A DNA stretch of 64,000 nt, taken from the NCBI GenBank assembly GCA_019054805.1, contig JAHQIY010000009.1, positions 1,674,001-1,738,000 on the forward strand. Direction: 5' to 3'. Made by a program: the position numbers and the translations under genes. The notes beneath the pieces were generated by a model. It searched no databases and had not been told where the DNA came from. It saw only the letters and a list, made by a program, of their open reading frames with translations. Origin of the DNA: Brachionus manjavacas. Its lineage: Eukaryota > Rotifera > Eurotatoria > Ploima > Brachionidae. Below, piece after piece: positions 45,811 through 56,431 of the stretch. Every line of letters starts with the position of its first letter. Position 1 is the first letter of the stretch.

Positions 45811-46216
45811 TTTTTTCTTGGTCTACCTCTACCTCTCTTTAGTGGAGCTTCTACTTTCTTACTTATATCACAGCTGGTTGATGTTTGCACTACTTTTTCA
45901 GCTTCCTTATCAATTGTTTTTTTTGTTCTTTTTTGTTGGTATAACTGTTTCTTGTGGAATTTCTTCCTCTACTTCTGTTATCCTTCGCTTTAGAACTTTG
46001 ATTGAGCTGACAACTCTCTCTTCTTTATCTGCTTCTGATTGATACTCAAGCGCCTTTTTAGACTTACACGGTCTACCTCTTCTAGGTTTTTGTCCAATAA
46101 CAACTTGTTTAGCTTCGATTGGTATTTTGACAAGTTTCATATTTGCAGCAAAGCCAACAAGATGCTTACAAATATGATCTTTAAAGAAGGAAGGACAGAA
46201 ACAACTAGCAAGTCAT
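45811..46216 (-). pseudogene. MULE-type transposase C-terminus: SWIM zinc finger + AT-hooks
   Basis: The minus strand opens after TGA at about 46219. It reads a SWIM finger CFCPSFFKDHICKH (CxCx8CxH), then LVGFAANMKLVKIP, IEAKQVVIGQKPRRGRP and a basic/acidic tail to TAA at 45910. A frame-shifted continuation ends GRGRPRKNL and a stop near 45806. SWIM plus AT-hook at the C-terminus is typical of MULE transposases. The catalytic domain is absent. Confidence 0.65.
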
Positions 46217-46748
46217 ATGTCTTTGTAAAGAGTTGAGTATCAATTGTTGGTTACACATTTTTGAAAAATTTTTGAAATTTTGAAATTTTGAAAAAAAATA
46301 TCCACAAAAAAAACTCTTACAGGAAATAATTAAATTAAATCAAGAGACAATTTCAACTGTTCATTAATTAAGTTAAGAGCTATATTCATCATTATCATAC
46401 TCATCTTCAGTAAATTTAGTGACAAAAAAATTCAGGATACATAAATATTTATTATTAGAGACAGTTAATTAATCAAATTAATCGAATAAATAATATTATA
46501 AATAGAAAAAATAAAATAATATATTTTATTAAGTGATCGTTTAAGTAATGTAAGAGATCGATTAATAATACCCCCATTAGAAAAGACTAATACTTGTCTA
46601 AAATGTGAAAAAAAAAAAAAAAAGACAATTTAGTTTAACTACTCTTCTTTTTATTTAGTTATCATATTTTGTTTGATCGTAATGGAGTAAATTTTAAATC
46701 ATTAACAATCAATTTGACTATCTGAACATAAAACAAGTTCAGTAGCTC
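46217..46748. other. intergenic AT-rich DNA
   Basis: No feature recognised. Confidence 0.5.
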
Positions 46749-47715
46749 ATGGAAAAAAAAGCATTTAAAAAAGAGCGGTCAAAATGGCCGCCTTCGGCCC
46801 TTTTAGTAGAATTTAAAAGTTGGTCCTTCTATTATTTTATATTAAATAATAGAAGCTTTTTGCCCACTACATCCTTAAATGATCAGATTAATGTGTCTGA
46901 TGACGTGTCTGTGAAAACTATTACTCTTTCGAAATCAAATTCATCGAATGTGAATATTATCGGTGAAAATAAATCAGAAGATGATTCTGATTCAGATGAA
47001 GAGAATCTGAGAAGAGAGCCTATTGAATTGAAAAACAGATTTAATTCATAAATTAGAAGAGCATTGTGGTTTGTAAATCATAATAAAATAAAACATGATA
47101 TTGAGTTGAAACTTTACTTCATTACAGATGAAAAAAACAATTGCTACCAAGTAGAATTATTGCCTAAATCGACATGCTCTCTCTGTCCTGAAGAACAGCT
47201 TGTTCGAAAATTTTAGCCATTCAGTCTATAAAAGGTATAGACATTTCTAATAACTATAAAATTCTGAATCTAAAAAATTTGACAAAAGCTAAAAATTCTG
47301 GTATTACTGGTCGTAAGAAAAATGGTAATCAAATCAATTCATTTTAGCCTAAAACGAATAAGCAAGATGGCATTTAACACCAACAATTTGAGTTATTTTT
47401 GAAAGAGTTGCTCCTTAAAGAGTATCGTGCTTGTTTAGATAAGATTTTCAGCTCAATTCCTTTGATAAAAGCTAAACGGATAATTGTAGGAAAATAGTCA
47501 AACCTTTAATAGATCAAAAAGTAAAACATTGTTTTTGTCCAGTTTGTTTAAATGTTTGCTTAGAAGATTCCATAGAATGTGAAAACTGTAGATTTTGGTA
47601 TCATTTTGATTGTGCCAAAGTAAGTAAATATCGTCGAGCTAGAAAAGGTAAAAGTTGGATTTGCGAAAAGCATGGTTTGGCTGTGAGAGGAACTAGATTT
47701 ACAAAATTAAACTGA
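46749..47715 (+). pseudogene. transposon protein relic with SWIM-like motif and PHD finger
   Basis: Successive frames: an ORF to 47051; then FVNHNKIKHDIELKLYFITD and ELLPKSTCSLCPEEQL; then after a frame change CSKILAIQSIKGIDI (CxxC...C, SWIM-like); frame breaks follow. At 47537-47700 there is a PHD-type finger: CFCPVC, ECENCRFWYHFDCAKV, WICEKHGL. At least three frame changes and several stops show decay. Proteins with SWIM followed by PHD occur in some DNA transposons; I cannot name the superfamily. Confidence 0.55.
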
Positions 47716-48031
47716 TATTTATTATGTAACGAATGAGTCAAAATGTTTTGGACAAATTTCAAAGTAATAAAAAATTATTAAATTAAGCACAATTTCTTCT
47801 TTTATGAATTTTTCACAGATTTAAAATTAAAGATTTATTTTCATTGCAGATTAATTAGGTAACTTGTTGGAATTTCTTTATAACTTTATTTTTAGCGAAC
47901 AGGCTTGGAAAATTCTTTGTTAGCGTTTTTAAACATTTAATGAAATATTGATTTTATAATTTTAAAGAGATCATAATTGTTCCGATTTTGAAACAAATGG
48001 CAACTTGAAGTTCATGATCATAATCGAGAAC
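47716..48031. other. intergenic AT-rich DNA
   Basis: No feature recognised. Confidence 0.5.
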
Positions 48032-48511
48032 ATATCGATCCATAGAAAAAATGTTAATAGAAAAAAGACAAATTTTTCGTCGAAATGTTTTTTAGAAAAT
48101 TATTACATAGAAAAATTTACATAGAAAAGTATTACCTAGAAAAAATAACAAAGAAAATTATAACATAGAAAAAAGTCCATAGAAATTTTATAGTAGAAAA
48201 TTAACATTTTTTTTTTATTGTAATTCTTTTTCAAAACATATTTTAATCATATTTAATTTTTTTTGATACTTTTGCATTTAATAGATTTGAATAAATTCAA
48301 AAACAATTAAGCCAAAAATTTTTTTTTTCTATTTTTTCTCATAAAATCTAAAAAAAATTTTCTACTTTAAAATATCTATGGACTTTTTTCTATGTTAATT
48401 TTTCTATGTAATACTTTTCTATGTAAATTTTTCTATGTAATAATTTTCTATGGAAGATTTCGACGAAAAATTTGTCTTTTTTCTATTAACATTTTTTCTA
48501 TGGATCGATAT
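48032..48511. mobile_element. foldback element T2 built from CATAGAAAA repeats
   Basis: The left arm 48032-48200 and right arm 48358-48511 are inverted copies. The outer ends are ATATCGATCCATAGAAAAAA and TTTTTTCTATGGATCGATAT. Each arm contains several spaced TACATAGAAAA-like units. The 157-bp centre is AT-rich. The single strand would fold into a hairpin with a stem of about 150 bp. No ORF. Confidence 0.8.
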
Positions 48512-48691
48512 AGTGCCTCATAATCAAATGATCATAATTTAATTGATTATAATCTTAATAAAAATGATAAAATTAGTTTAATAAAGTTTAAAAATTTATT
48601 ATTTAAAAAATTGATAAAAAACAACTTCTTATTTAATTCAACGGCCTTTTTCGGCTAAAATCCCCATCCATTACACTTTTCACATCATATC

Positions 48692-48865
48692 ATATGATAT
48701 CATTTGATATTTGATAATATGTTCGATATCAACTTATATCAGCCAAAACCAGTAAAAAAAATTTATTTTAATATTTTTACAAATAGAAATTCAAATTCTT
48801 ATTCACCTTATATTATCTGATACTAAATGATAATAGCTGATATGATGTGACAAGTTAATTTCCGG
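48692..48865. repeat. inverted repeat (TATCATATGATA-type arms)
   Basis: CACATCATATCATATGATAT near 48692-48711, continuing into ATTTGATATTTGATA, is inverted at about 48822-48865 (TATCTGATACTAAATGATAA then GATATGATGTGACAAG). Arms are about 40 bp. A related patch is at 39565-39585. It may be a small MITE. Confidence 0.55.
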
Positions 48866-50837
48866 AACTGTAAATCAAAAACCAAAAACTTTCGGAACCT
48901 GGAATTGATCTGAAATTTACATTTGAAAATAAACATCTATTTGCCGACACAAACTTGTTTTAATGAATTGTTAGATTGTCACACCTTGTATATGCATTTG
49001 TTTCTGATCTCCATCAAATTCAAAAACTTAACTATATGTAAAATTCAAATACTCAGCTTTTTTAAAAGATGGATTTTTATTTTCACATTTAGTTGTTGAT
49101 TATCAGTTTGGTGATATTCAATTCATGCCTTCGCTTTAAAGGCTGATTTAATACGAGTTTTAATTTGGTCTATTATATTGTTTTTCCTTTTTGAATATAA
49201 GCTAATGTATTTTCTATTTTCAACAATATTTGTCTCTTCATTCTACATCTCAGGCTTTCCCTTAATATTTTTGTTATTTCCCGAATATTATTAGCTACGT
49301 TTTGTCAGCATTAAATTTTATCATATGGAAGCTATAAGTTTATAAATATTGGAATACAAATAATCAAAAACGAAAAAGTTTTAATAAAAAAGATATCGAG
49401 TTTACAACTAATCTTGTCAAGAAAAAAATTGTATAATTTTAAAATAGACTTACTTATATTTACCATCTAATAAAAAGATTTAGATTTATAAAAATTTTTA
49501 TAAATAAAATTTTTTTTTAGTGCAAAAGTTAAGTTTAGTTTAAAAAGATAAATTTAATTTATATATTTAAGGATATGTAATTGTATGCTCCTCCCATTAA
49601 AATTTTTTTTTTGAATTGTCTCAAATCTGATTGTTATTAAAATTGGATCTGGATAATCGAAAAAAGAACCTGGAATTTCAAATTCAAATGGTTTTTCTTG
49701 ACTAAAATCATCCCCACTGTATTCAAAATATCAATTGGTTTTACATTAAACTGAGCTGCATGTGAGTTACTATTTTTCAAATTTAAAATACTTAATGGGA
49801 AGTCATTTTTAATACATTTGTCCATTTTTTTTTCTTTTTTTTTATTAACTGGTGAAGCACCAGTTCGAATTCCTCACGTAAAGCTTGCTTTCTTTGAACA
49901 TGTTGTGTCGATCTAGTTTATCGTCATCGGTAAAATTTGCGCCACTAACTGCCTCCCCTGCGTACTCACCGCAAATTGTACTTGCAAGAAAAATCGCTGC
50001 TAATCGCCAAACCGTTTACCATTTTGTCAAAGTTCTGCGTTTCCTTGGGTATTTTAATTTAATTTAATTTATATCTAAAATAAAAAATTCATAATGATTC
50101 ATTATAAAAATTATATTGGCTTTTATTTTTATGTAAAGTTCAGGACAAAAGAACAGAACAAAGTGGGGAAAATTAGATACTTTTTTTTTCTTAAAGTTTA
50201 ACATAAAATCGAAGCCACAGAAAACGACGCCTCGAACTTGAATCGAACTTGAATTGCCAAAATATAAAGTCATCTTTCGAACTTTTTAATTTAATTTTTT
50301 AAATAAAAACTGACTGACTCGTGGTCATCCACCGGTCAGCTAAACATTTTCTAAAGCATGCTGTAACTGTAGACGATGATACGCTGCCCTAAGCTTTAGA
50401 TTTATATTTTTCAAGCTCCCTTAAAAGTCACGCATGAATTCAGATGAAATCTGGTTTTATAATTAAGCTGAAAATGCATTAGTTAGAATAAAATAAAAAA
50501 TAATATAATAAAATAATATTATTATATTATTTTTTAATATAATAATCATTATATTAAAAATGATTATATTTCAGTTTATGTTAAGTTGTTAGATTAAAAC
50601 TTTCAACAATATTGAATTTAAACAAGATTACTCATTTGATAAGTTTAATGAAGAGCTTATTAGAGCTTATTAACTAAATTATATCTGAAAAGAGTTCAAA
50701 TAATGGAGCGGGAGAAACGTCGCGAAGAGCTTTGGGGTTGGTACCTTCAGACCTTAAAGAAAGTAACAAATTGATTGATTAAATCAATCCTTAGTCGAAA
50801 GACATATAATTTTATAATAAATTTTTAATTTTTAGCC
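48866..50837. other. intergenic, repeat remnants
   Basis: Contains a short LINE remnant (49250-49330, like 51330-51415). A mixed-composition patch at 49850-50045 includes a B-box-like CCAGTTCGAATTCC without an A-box. An M2 remnant lies at 50140-50215, and a palindromic AATATAATAATCATTATATT patch near 50533. No host gene supported. Confidence 0.5.
50140..50215 (+). repeat. family M2, copy C (left end only)
   Basis: GTAAAGTTCAGGACAAAAGA followed by ACAGAACAAAGTGGGG parallels the left end of the M2 element at 16360-16395. Confidence 0.55.
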
Positions 50838-51420
50838 TTTATAATCCACCAAATACTGTATTTCTATTAAACTTTTCTTAGAAATCACAAGGAGATGTTG
50901 AAAATTTATAATAGGGCGTGATTTCAATGCGAAATCTAAAAGTTTAGGTTGTTTTGGAGAAAACGAAAATAGTTTAATCTTAGAGGAAATTTTTAGCAAG
51001 TTCAATCTTTCTGCAATCAATGACATAACACCAACATATTATAGATTTTATTAAGTTAAATAACTTTAGACTCAAAAATTACGTTTAGTCCAATGGTGGA
51101 TGAATTAAAAGATCGCTGTAATTCAAGGCTTAAAATATCTCTCAAATAAAAAATGGGGTCTAAAACCAAAAACATTAGGTAATCTTTACGAATCCTTAAT
51201 TGGATCAATCTTATATTATTCTTTTCCTTGTTTAAATTCTTTCTCAGAAACTTACATCAAAAAAAGAAAGTTATTCAAAATTCCGCTGTTCGATCTTTTT
51301 TAAAGCTAAAATATGATACCCTTATGCTATCCCTTAATATTTTTGATTCTTTCCAGAATATTTTAAGCTTCGTTTTGTCAGCATTAAATTTTTTATCATA
51401 TGGTTTAATTTTTTATGCTT
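50838..51420 (+). pseudogene. LINE (non-LTR retrotransposon) relic: endonuclease and RT fragments
   Basis: 50838-51055 reads SLYNPPNTVFLLNFS, then GRDFNAKSKSLGCFGENENS, ILEEIFSKFNLSAINDITPT and YY. This is the APE-type endonuclease signature (GGDFNAK...). 51136-51420 reads like the end of a LINE RT region (VIQNSAVRSFLKLKYDT). The bulk of RT between them is deleted and stops interrupt both parts. Fragments of the same family occur at 40960-41080 and 49250-49330. Confidence 0.6.
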
Positions 51421-51690
51421 GAATTACGAAATGAATCCAATGTTGAAATAACAACATTGATAAGTAAATAATTTTTTGTCCTTTTTTTAAGGATCTTAAG
51501 AAATAGCGTTTGCTCTGATCTGGTTGACTTGGTATTACTCTTTCAACAATCCTAAATACCAAAATGCGCTCGTCACTTAAATCTTTGCCTTTCAGCATAA
51601 AAAATAAAAATTAAAGAAAATTAAAATTTATCTTTCACCCTTCAAGTGTTTGACTTTGGGGAACAAAGATTCAGAAATTTAAGTCTTTGA
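51404..51690 (-). repeat. element T3, deleted copy
   Basis: 51404-51460 matches the T3 arm (GGTTTAATTTTTTATGCTTG, AAATGAATCCAATGTTGAAA). 51480-51690 is the reverse complement of the T3 interior (GTTGACTTGGTATTACTC, AATGCGCTC, AAATCTTTGCCTTTCAGCAT). The two parts are joined by a deletion. Confidence 0.65.
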
Positions 51691-52032
51691 CTTGACTTGA
51701 CTAAAGACTAGTGACTTAAAAACAAGTCTGGTCTTAATTTTAAATATTGCAAGGCTTATTTTCATTCAAAGATAACATTTTTTTCGTTCTAACTTTTAAA
51801 ACAAAAAATAATTAATTTTAATTAATTTATTAAAAAAAATTAAAATTATCTTATAAGATTTATTTTATGCAACTTTATTAGTTGAATAATAATAAAAATT
51901 TTTTTTCCAATTACGTTTTTTTAAAAATAAAATTAAAAGATCATTTTCATGATTGTACAAAAACTTTGTAATTTCACAAATTTCACAATGGAATTTTAAA
52001 AAAGTAAAAAAAATTTATTTACAATTAAATAA

Positions 52033-52585
52033 ATGAAGTTTTTAACAATCGACTTCGAAAAGTGCACTTGTGAGTTTATTACCTGCTTAATATATTTATT
52101 TAAATTGGGTGATAGGTGATGTTTTAGCTTGCAAAATAAGCGGTAAATATGCTTCCTAAGTCATTGAATTATATCTTGAGTCTTGAATAGATAATTTAAA
52201 TAAAAATTATTCTCAATAATTACTGAAAACTTTTTTTTTATGTTTATAACTAAAATTTTCATGATCATACTCAAAATTTATCAATAAAAAAGTTAAATAA
52301 ATATTTTTGTTCTTGAATCTTAAATTTTACTGCAAAGACATATTTTCAATGTTTATCAAAAATTTTACTTTGCCAGGAGAAAAAGCTATCGTCTTAATCG
52401 TTAACGAATAAAAAATTTTCGTCTAAGATATAACTTTTTAACAAAATTTTTTAAATAGAGTCGTGAATGAATGGAAAAAACTCACAGATAAATGCATTGC
52501 AAAGTCTGATTTTTGGACCTCGAAAAAAGAAGAAGTGACCGCTACGGCTCTTTATACTTATGCTGAGATAATCTCTTTGCTGCAG
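52033..52585 (+). CDS. possible small spliced gene (unknown)
   Basis: A weak model: exons 52033-52069, 52116-52142 and 52461 to about 52585. GT-AG introns and phases agree (MKFLTIDFEKCTCDVLACKI ... VVNEWKKLTDKCIAKSD ... EEVTATALYTYAEIISLLQ). The last piece has coding-like composition compared with its flanks, but no family is recognised and no clear downstream exon was found. It could equally be a chance run of splice-like sites. Confidence 0.25.
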
Positions 52586-52774
52586 TTTAAAATATTTATG
52601 CTGCTACCAATTTTACAAATCAAATTATCAAATAAAACAATAATAATTAAATATTTATTGAATATTAAATTAAATAAATGCCTTATCTCTGATTTAGTTA
52701 AAAAATCTAAAATTCTAAGAAATCGTTAAAAATTTTGCAAAAAACTATTCGATTGCTTGTAAAAATTCTGAATT

Positions 52775-55700
52775 TTATTGGGATTTTAAAGAGCTTGGTC
52801 TTAAAATTGGTCTCGAATTCGAAACACACCACCTTCTTTTTAGTGAATTAATTGTATCAATATCAATTATATCGTAAACAGAAAAATTTGACATTTCTAA
52901 GATAAGTTTTATCCGTTGAAAAAGTTCGGAATTATTTTGTTTAAAATTTTGATCTAATTCATCTCCACTAGTGCTTTTCACCAGTTTTTCTAAATCTCTA
53001 ATAAAAATAATCAACATTTTACGCTTTCGGTTTGGATCGCACATTATTACTTGGCGAAATAGTTCATATTTAGCCACTAAATCAAAATTATTCACCTCGT
53101 TTAGCATTTTTTCAACCAAATCCAAACTTTTTTCGTCACAAATTTTAATGATTTTGATCAAAATTTCTAGGATTTCATTTATTGCACTCGAGTGGAGAAT
53201 ATTCTTTTTAAACAGGTCAAAAAGAGCAAAGCACAACCATTCAGGAGAATGGAATGATTTGAATGCTTCTGAGTCCAAGTTTTTTATCAAAACTTGGTGA
53301 TTAATAGGAATTAAAGAGTCAAATCGAAGAGAAATTGAATTTTTTGCAGCCGAATCTTTCAATTCACTTAATTCACCACAAAGTTTTTTAGAGCAACTTT
53401 TAAATCTCAGCTCTTTATCAATTAGCTCATAATCGTTTTTTTTGATCATTTCAAAAAGTTCAATTTTGTCCATTTCACTTTTTTCCAAATTTTTATTTAA
53501 AATTTCAATTTTTACGTTTATATCCTCAAATATTAATTGGAAATTTTCTGATTCATTCTTAAGTTTTTCTGTTTCCTTTATTGCATCATTCAACTTCTTA
53601 AATAATACCTCTATTTTTTTTTCTTGGTCCATGGATTCTATTTCAATGCTATTTTTAGATAATTCTTTGTTTCTTGAAACAAACCTAAGTTTTTCTGTTT
53701 CCCTTTGTGCATTATACAACTTCACATTTAATTCTTCTATTTTTTTATCCTTTTCCTTGCATTCTATTTCAATAATATTTTTGAAAATTCCTTTGTTTTT
53801 AAAATTATTCTTTAATGTTTCGTTTTCATTTAGTGCATTATTCAACTTCAAATTTAATTCTTCTATTTAATTATCTTCTCCCTTGCATTCTATTTGAATG
53901 TCATTTTTTAATTTTGTTTCGTTTTCTAAATCATTATTTAGTCTTTCTATTTCCATTTGTTCATCATTTAACTTCTTATTTAATCCTTCTTTTTCTTTCT
54001 CTTTCTCCTCGCATTCTTTTTGAATGTCATTTTTCAAGTTTGTTTCGTTTTCTAAATCATTATTTAGTCTTTCTATTTCCTTTTGTGCATCATTCAACTT
54101 CTTATTTAATCCTTCTTTTTCTTTCTCTTTCTCCTCGCATTCTTTTTGAAAGTCATTTTTGAATTTTCTTTCGTTTCCTAAACCATTATTTAGTCTCTCT
54201 ATTTCCTTTTTTGCATCATTCAACTTCTCATTTAATTCTTCTAATTTTTTATCCTTTTCCTTGCATTCTATTTCAATTATTTTTTTGAATATTCCTTTGT
54301 TTTTAAAATTATTCTTTAATGTTTCGTTTTCATTTAGTGCATTATTCAACTTCAAATTTAATTCTTCTATTTTATTATCTTCTCCCTTGCATTCTATTTG
54401 AATGTCATTTTTTAATTTTGTTTCGTTTTCTAAATCATTATTTAGTCTTTCTATTTCCATTTAATCATCATTTAACTTCTTATTTAATCCTTCTTTTTCT
54501 TTCTCTTTCTCCTCGCATTCTTTTAGAATGTCATTTTTCAATTTTGTTTCGTTTTCTAAATCATTATTTAGTCTTTCTATTTCCTTTTGTGCATCATTCA
54601 ACTTCTTATTTAATCCTTCTTTTTCTTTCTCTTTCTCCTCGCATTCTTTTTGAATGTCATTTTTCAATTTTGTTTCGTTTTCTAAATCATTATTTAGTCT
54701 TTCTATTTCCTTTTGTGCATCATTCAACTTCTTATTTAATCCTTCCTTTCCTTTCTCTTTCTCTTCGCATTCTTTTTGAATGTCATTTTTCAAGTTTGTT
54801 TCGTTTTCTAAATCATTATTTAGTCTTTCTATTTCCTTTTGTGCATCATTCAACTTCTTATTTAATCCTTCTTTTTCTTTCTCTTTCTCCTCGCATTCTT
54901 TTTGAATGTCATTTTTCAATTTTGTTTCGTTTTCTAAATCATTATTTAGTCTTTCTATTTCCTTTTGTGCATCATTCAACTTCTTATTTAATCCTTCTTT
55001 TCCTTTCTCTTTCTCTTCGCATTCTTTTTGAATGTCATTTTTCAAGTTTGTTTCGTTTTCTAAATCATTATTTAGTCTTTCTATTTCCTTTTGTGCATCA
55101 TTCAACTTCTTATTTAATCCTTCTTTTTCTTTCTCTTTCTCCTCGCATTCTTTTTGAATGTCATTTTTCAATTTTGTTTCGTTTTCTAAATCATTATTTA
55201 GTCTTTCTATTTCCTTTTGTGCATCATTCAACTTCTTATTTAATCCTTCCTTTCCTTTCTCTTTCTCTTCGCATTCTTTTTGAATGTCATTTTTCAAGTT
55301 TGTTTCGTTTTCTAAATCATTATTTAGTCTTTCTATTTCCTTTTGTGCATCATTCAACTTCTTATTTAATCCTTCTTTTTCTTTCTCTTTCTCCTCGCAT
55401 TCTTTTTGAATGTCATTTTTCAATTTTGTTTCGTTTTCTAAATCATTATTTAGTCTTTCTATTTCCTTTTGTGCATCATTCAACTTCTTATTTAATCCTT
55501 CCTTTCCTTTCTCTTTCTCTTCGCATTCTTTTTGAATGTCATTTTTCAAGTTTGTTTCGTTTTCTAAATCATTATTTAGTCTTTCTATTTCCTTTTGTGC
55601 ATCATTCAACTTCTTATTTAATCCTTCTTTTTCTTTCTCTTTCTCCTCGCATTCTTTTTGAATGTCATTTTTCAATTTTGTTTCGTTTTCTAAATCATTA

Positions 55701-56431
55701 TTTAGTCTTTCTATTTCCTTTTGTGCATCATTCAACTTCTTATTTAATCCTTCTTTTCCTTTCTCTTTCTCTTCGCATTCTTTTTGAATGTCATTTTTCA
55801 AGTTTGTTTCGTTTTCTAAATCATTATTTAGTCTTTCTATTTCCTTTTGTGCATCATTCAACTTCTTATTTAATCCTTCTTTTTCTTTCTCTTTCTCCTC
55901 GCATTCTTTTTGAAAGTCATTTTTGAATTTTCTTTCGTTTCCTAAACCATTATTTAGTCTCTCTATTTCCTTTTTTGCATCATTCAACTTCTCATTTAAT
56001 TCTTCTAATTTTTTATCCTTTTCCTTGCATTCTATTTCAATTATTTTTTTGAATATTCCTTTGTTTTTAAAATTATTCTTTAATGTTTCGTTTTCCTTTT
56101 GTGCGTCGTTCAATTTCTCATTTAATTCTTCTATTTTTTTAACTTTTTTCTTGAATTCTATTTGAATGCTATATTTTTCTTGTTCGATTTTTTCACATCT
56201 TTCCTCAATATCTTCATTTTTTTTTTCGTTAAATGTCCTGATTTCTAATTGACCTTTTTTATCATTTTTAATAGCACATGATTTTCTTTCGATGAATTCA
56301 TTTTCTTTTTTGTATGTTACTTTATTATCCTCTGAAATATTTTCATTTTCATTTGTCTCTGATATTTCCATTTTTACATCGGTTCTTTCAATTTGCCGAT
56401 TTCTTATTGAATTTTTGTTTTTTTCTGACAT
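52775..56431 (-). CDS. long coiled-coil protein with 42-residue repeats; two in-frame stops
   Basis: One continuous frame of 1219 codons from ATG 56431 to TAA 52775, broken by TAA at 54463-54461 and 53869-53867. An N-terminal charged region (about 110 aa) precedes at least 12 tandem 42-aa units (LNDAQKEIERLNNDLENET, then KNDIQKECEEKEKxKEGLNKK). Forty-two residues are six heptads, as expected for a continuous coiled coil. Units alternate NLK/GKEG with KLK/EKEG, giving a 252-bp period. A larger block (GIFKKIIEIECKEKDKKLEE, then LNDAKKEIERLNNGLGNE) is repeated before and after the array. The C-terminal about 230 residues are non-repetitive and hydrophobic-helical (SPEWLCFALFDLFKKN, IINEILEI-like), so a folded domain is likely. 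The family is not recognised; a structural or cytoskeletal role is inference. Either two stop codons are real, or the assembly has errors in the array. Confidence 0.75.
54461..56000 (-). repeat. 126-bp tandem repeat array with 252-bp higher-order unit
   Basis: About 12 copies of a 126-bp unit, alternating two types that differ at CTTTTCCTTT versus CTTTTTCTTT and CAAGTTTGTTTC versus CAATTTTGTTTC (plus strand). Adjacent 252-bp pairs are almost identical to each other while the two unit types within a pair differ. This pattern is typical of recent unequal crossing-over or replication slippage by the pair. Confidence 0.95.

Noticed and set aside
49850-49880. B-box-like CCAGTTCGAATTCC as a tRNA gene
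   Set aside because: No A-box and no acceptor or D-arm upstream, so not a tRNA.
54319-55926. 535-codon plus-strand ORF with FRFLNHYLVFLFPFVHHSTS repeats
   Set aside because: It is the antisense of the coiled-coil repeat array. The 126-bp unit is a multiple of three and keeps all frames open. The composition (Phe/Leu/His/Ser-rich) is what complementing Glu/Lys/Asn codons gives.
54461-56000. Regular repeats as a possible CRISPR array
   Set aside because: Units are 126 bp, contiguous and protein-coding, with no unique spacers, and the genome is eukaryotic.
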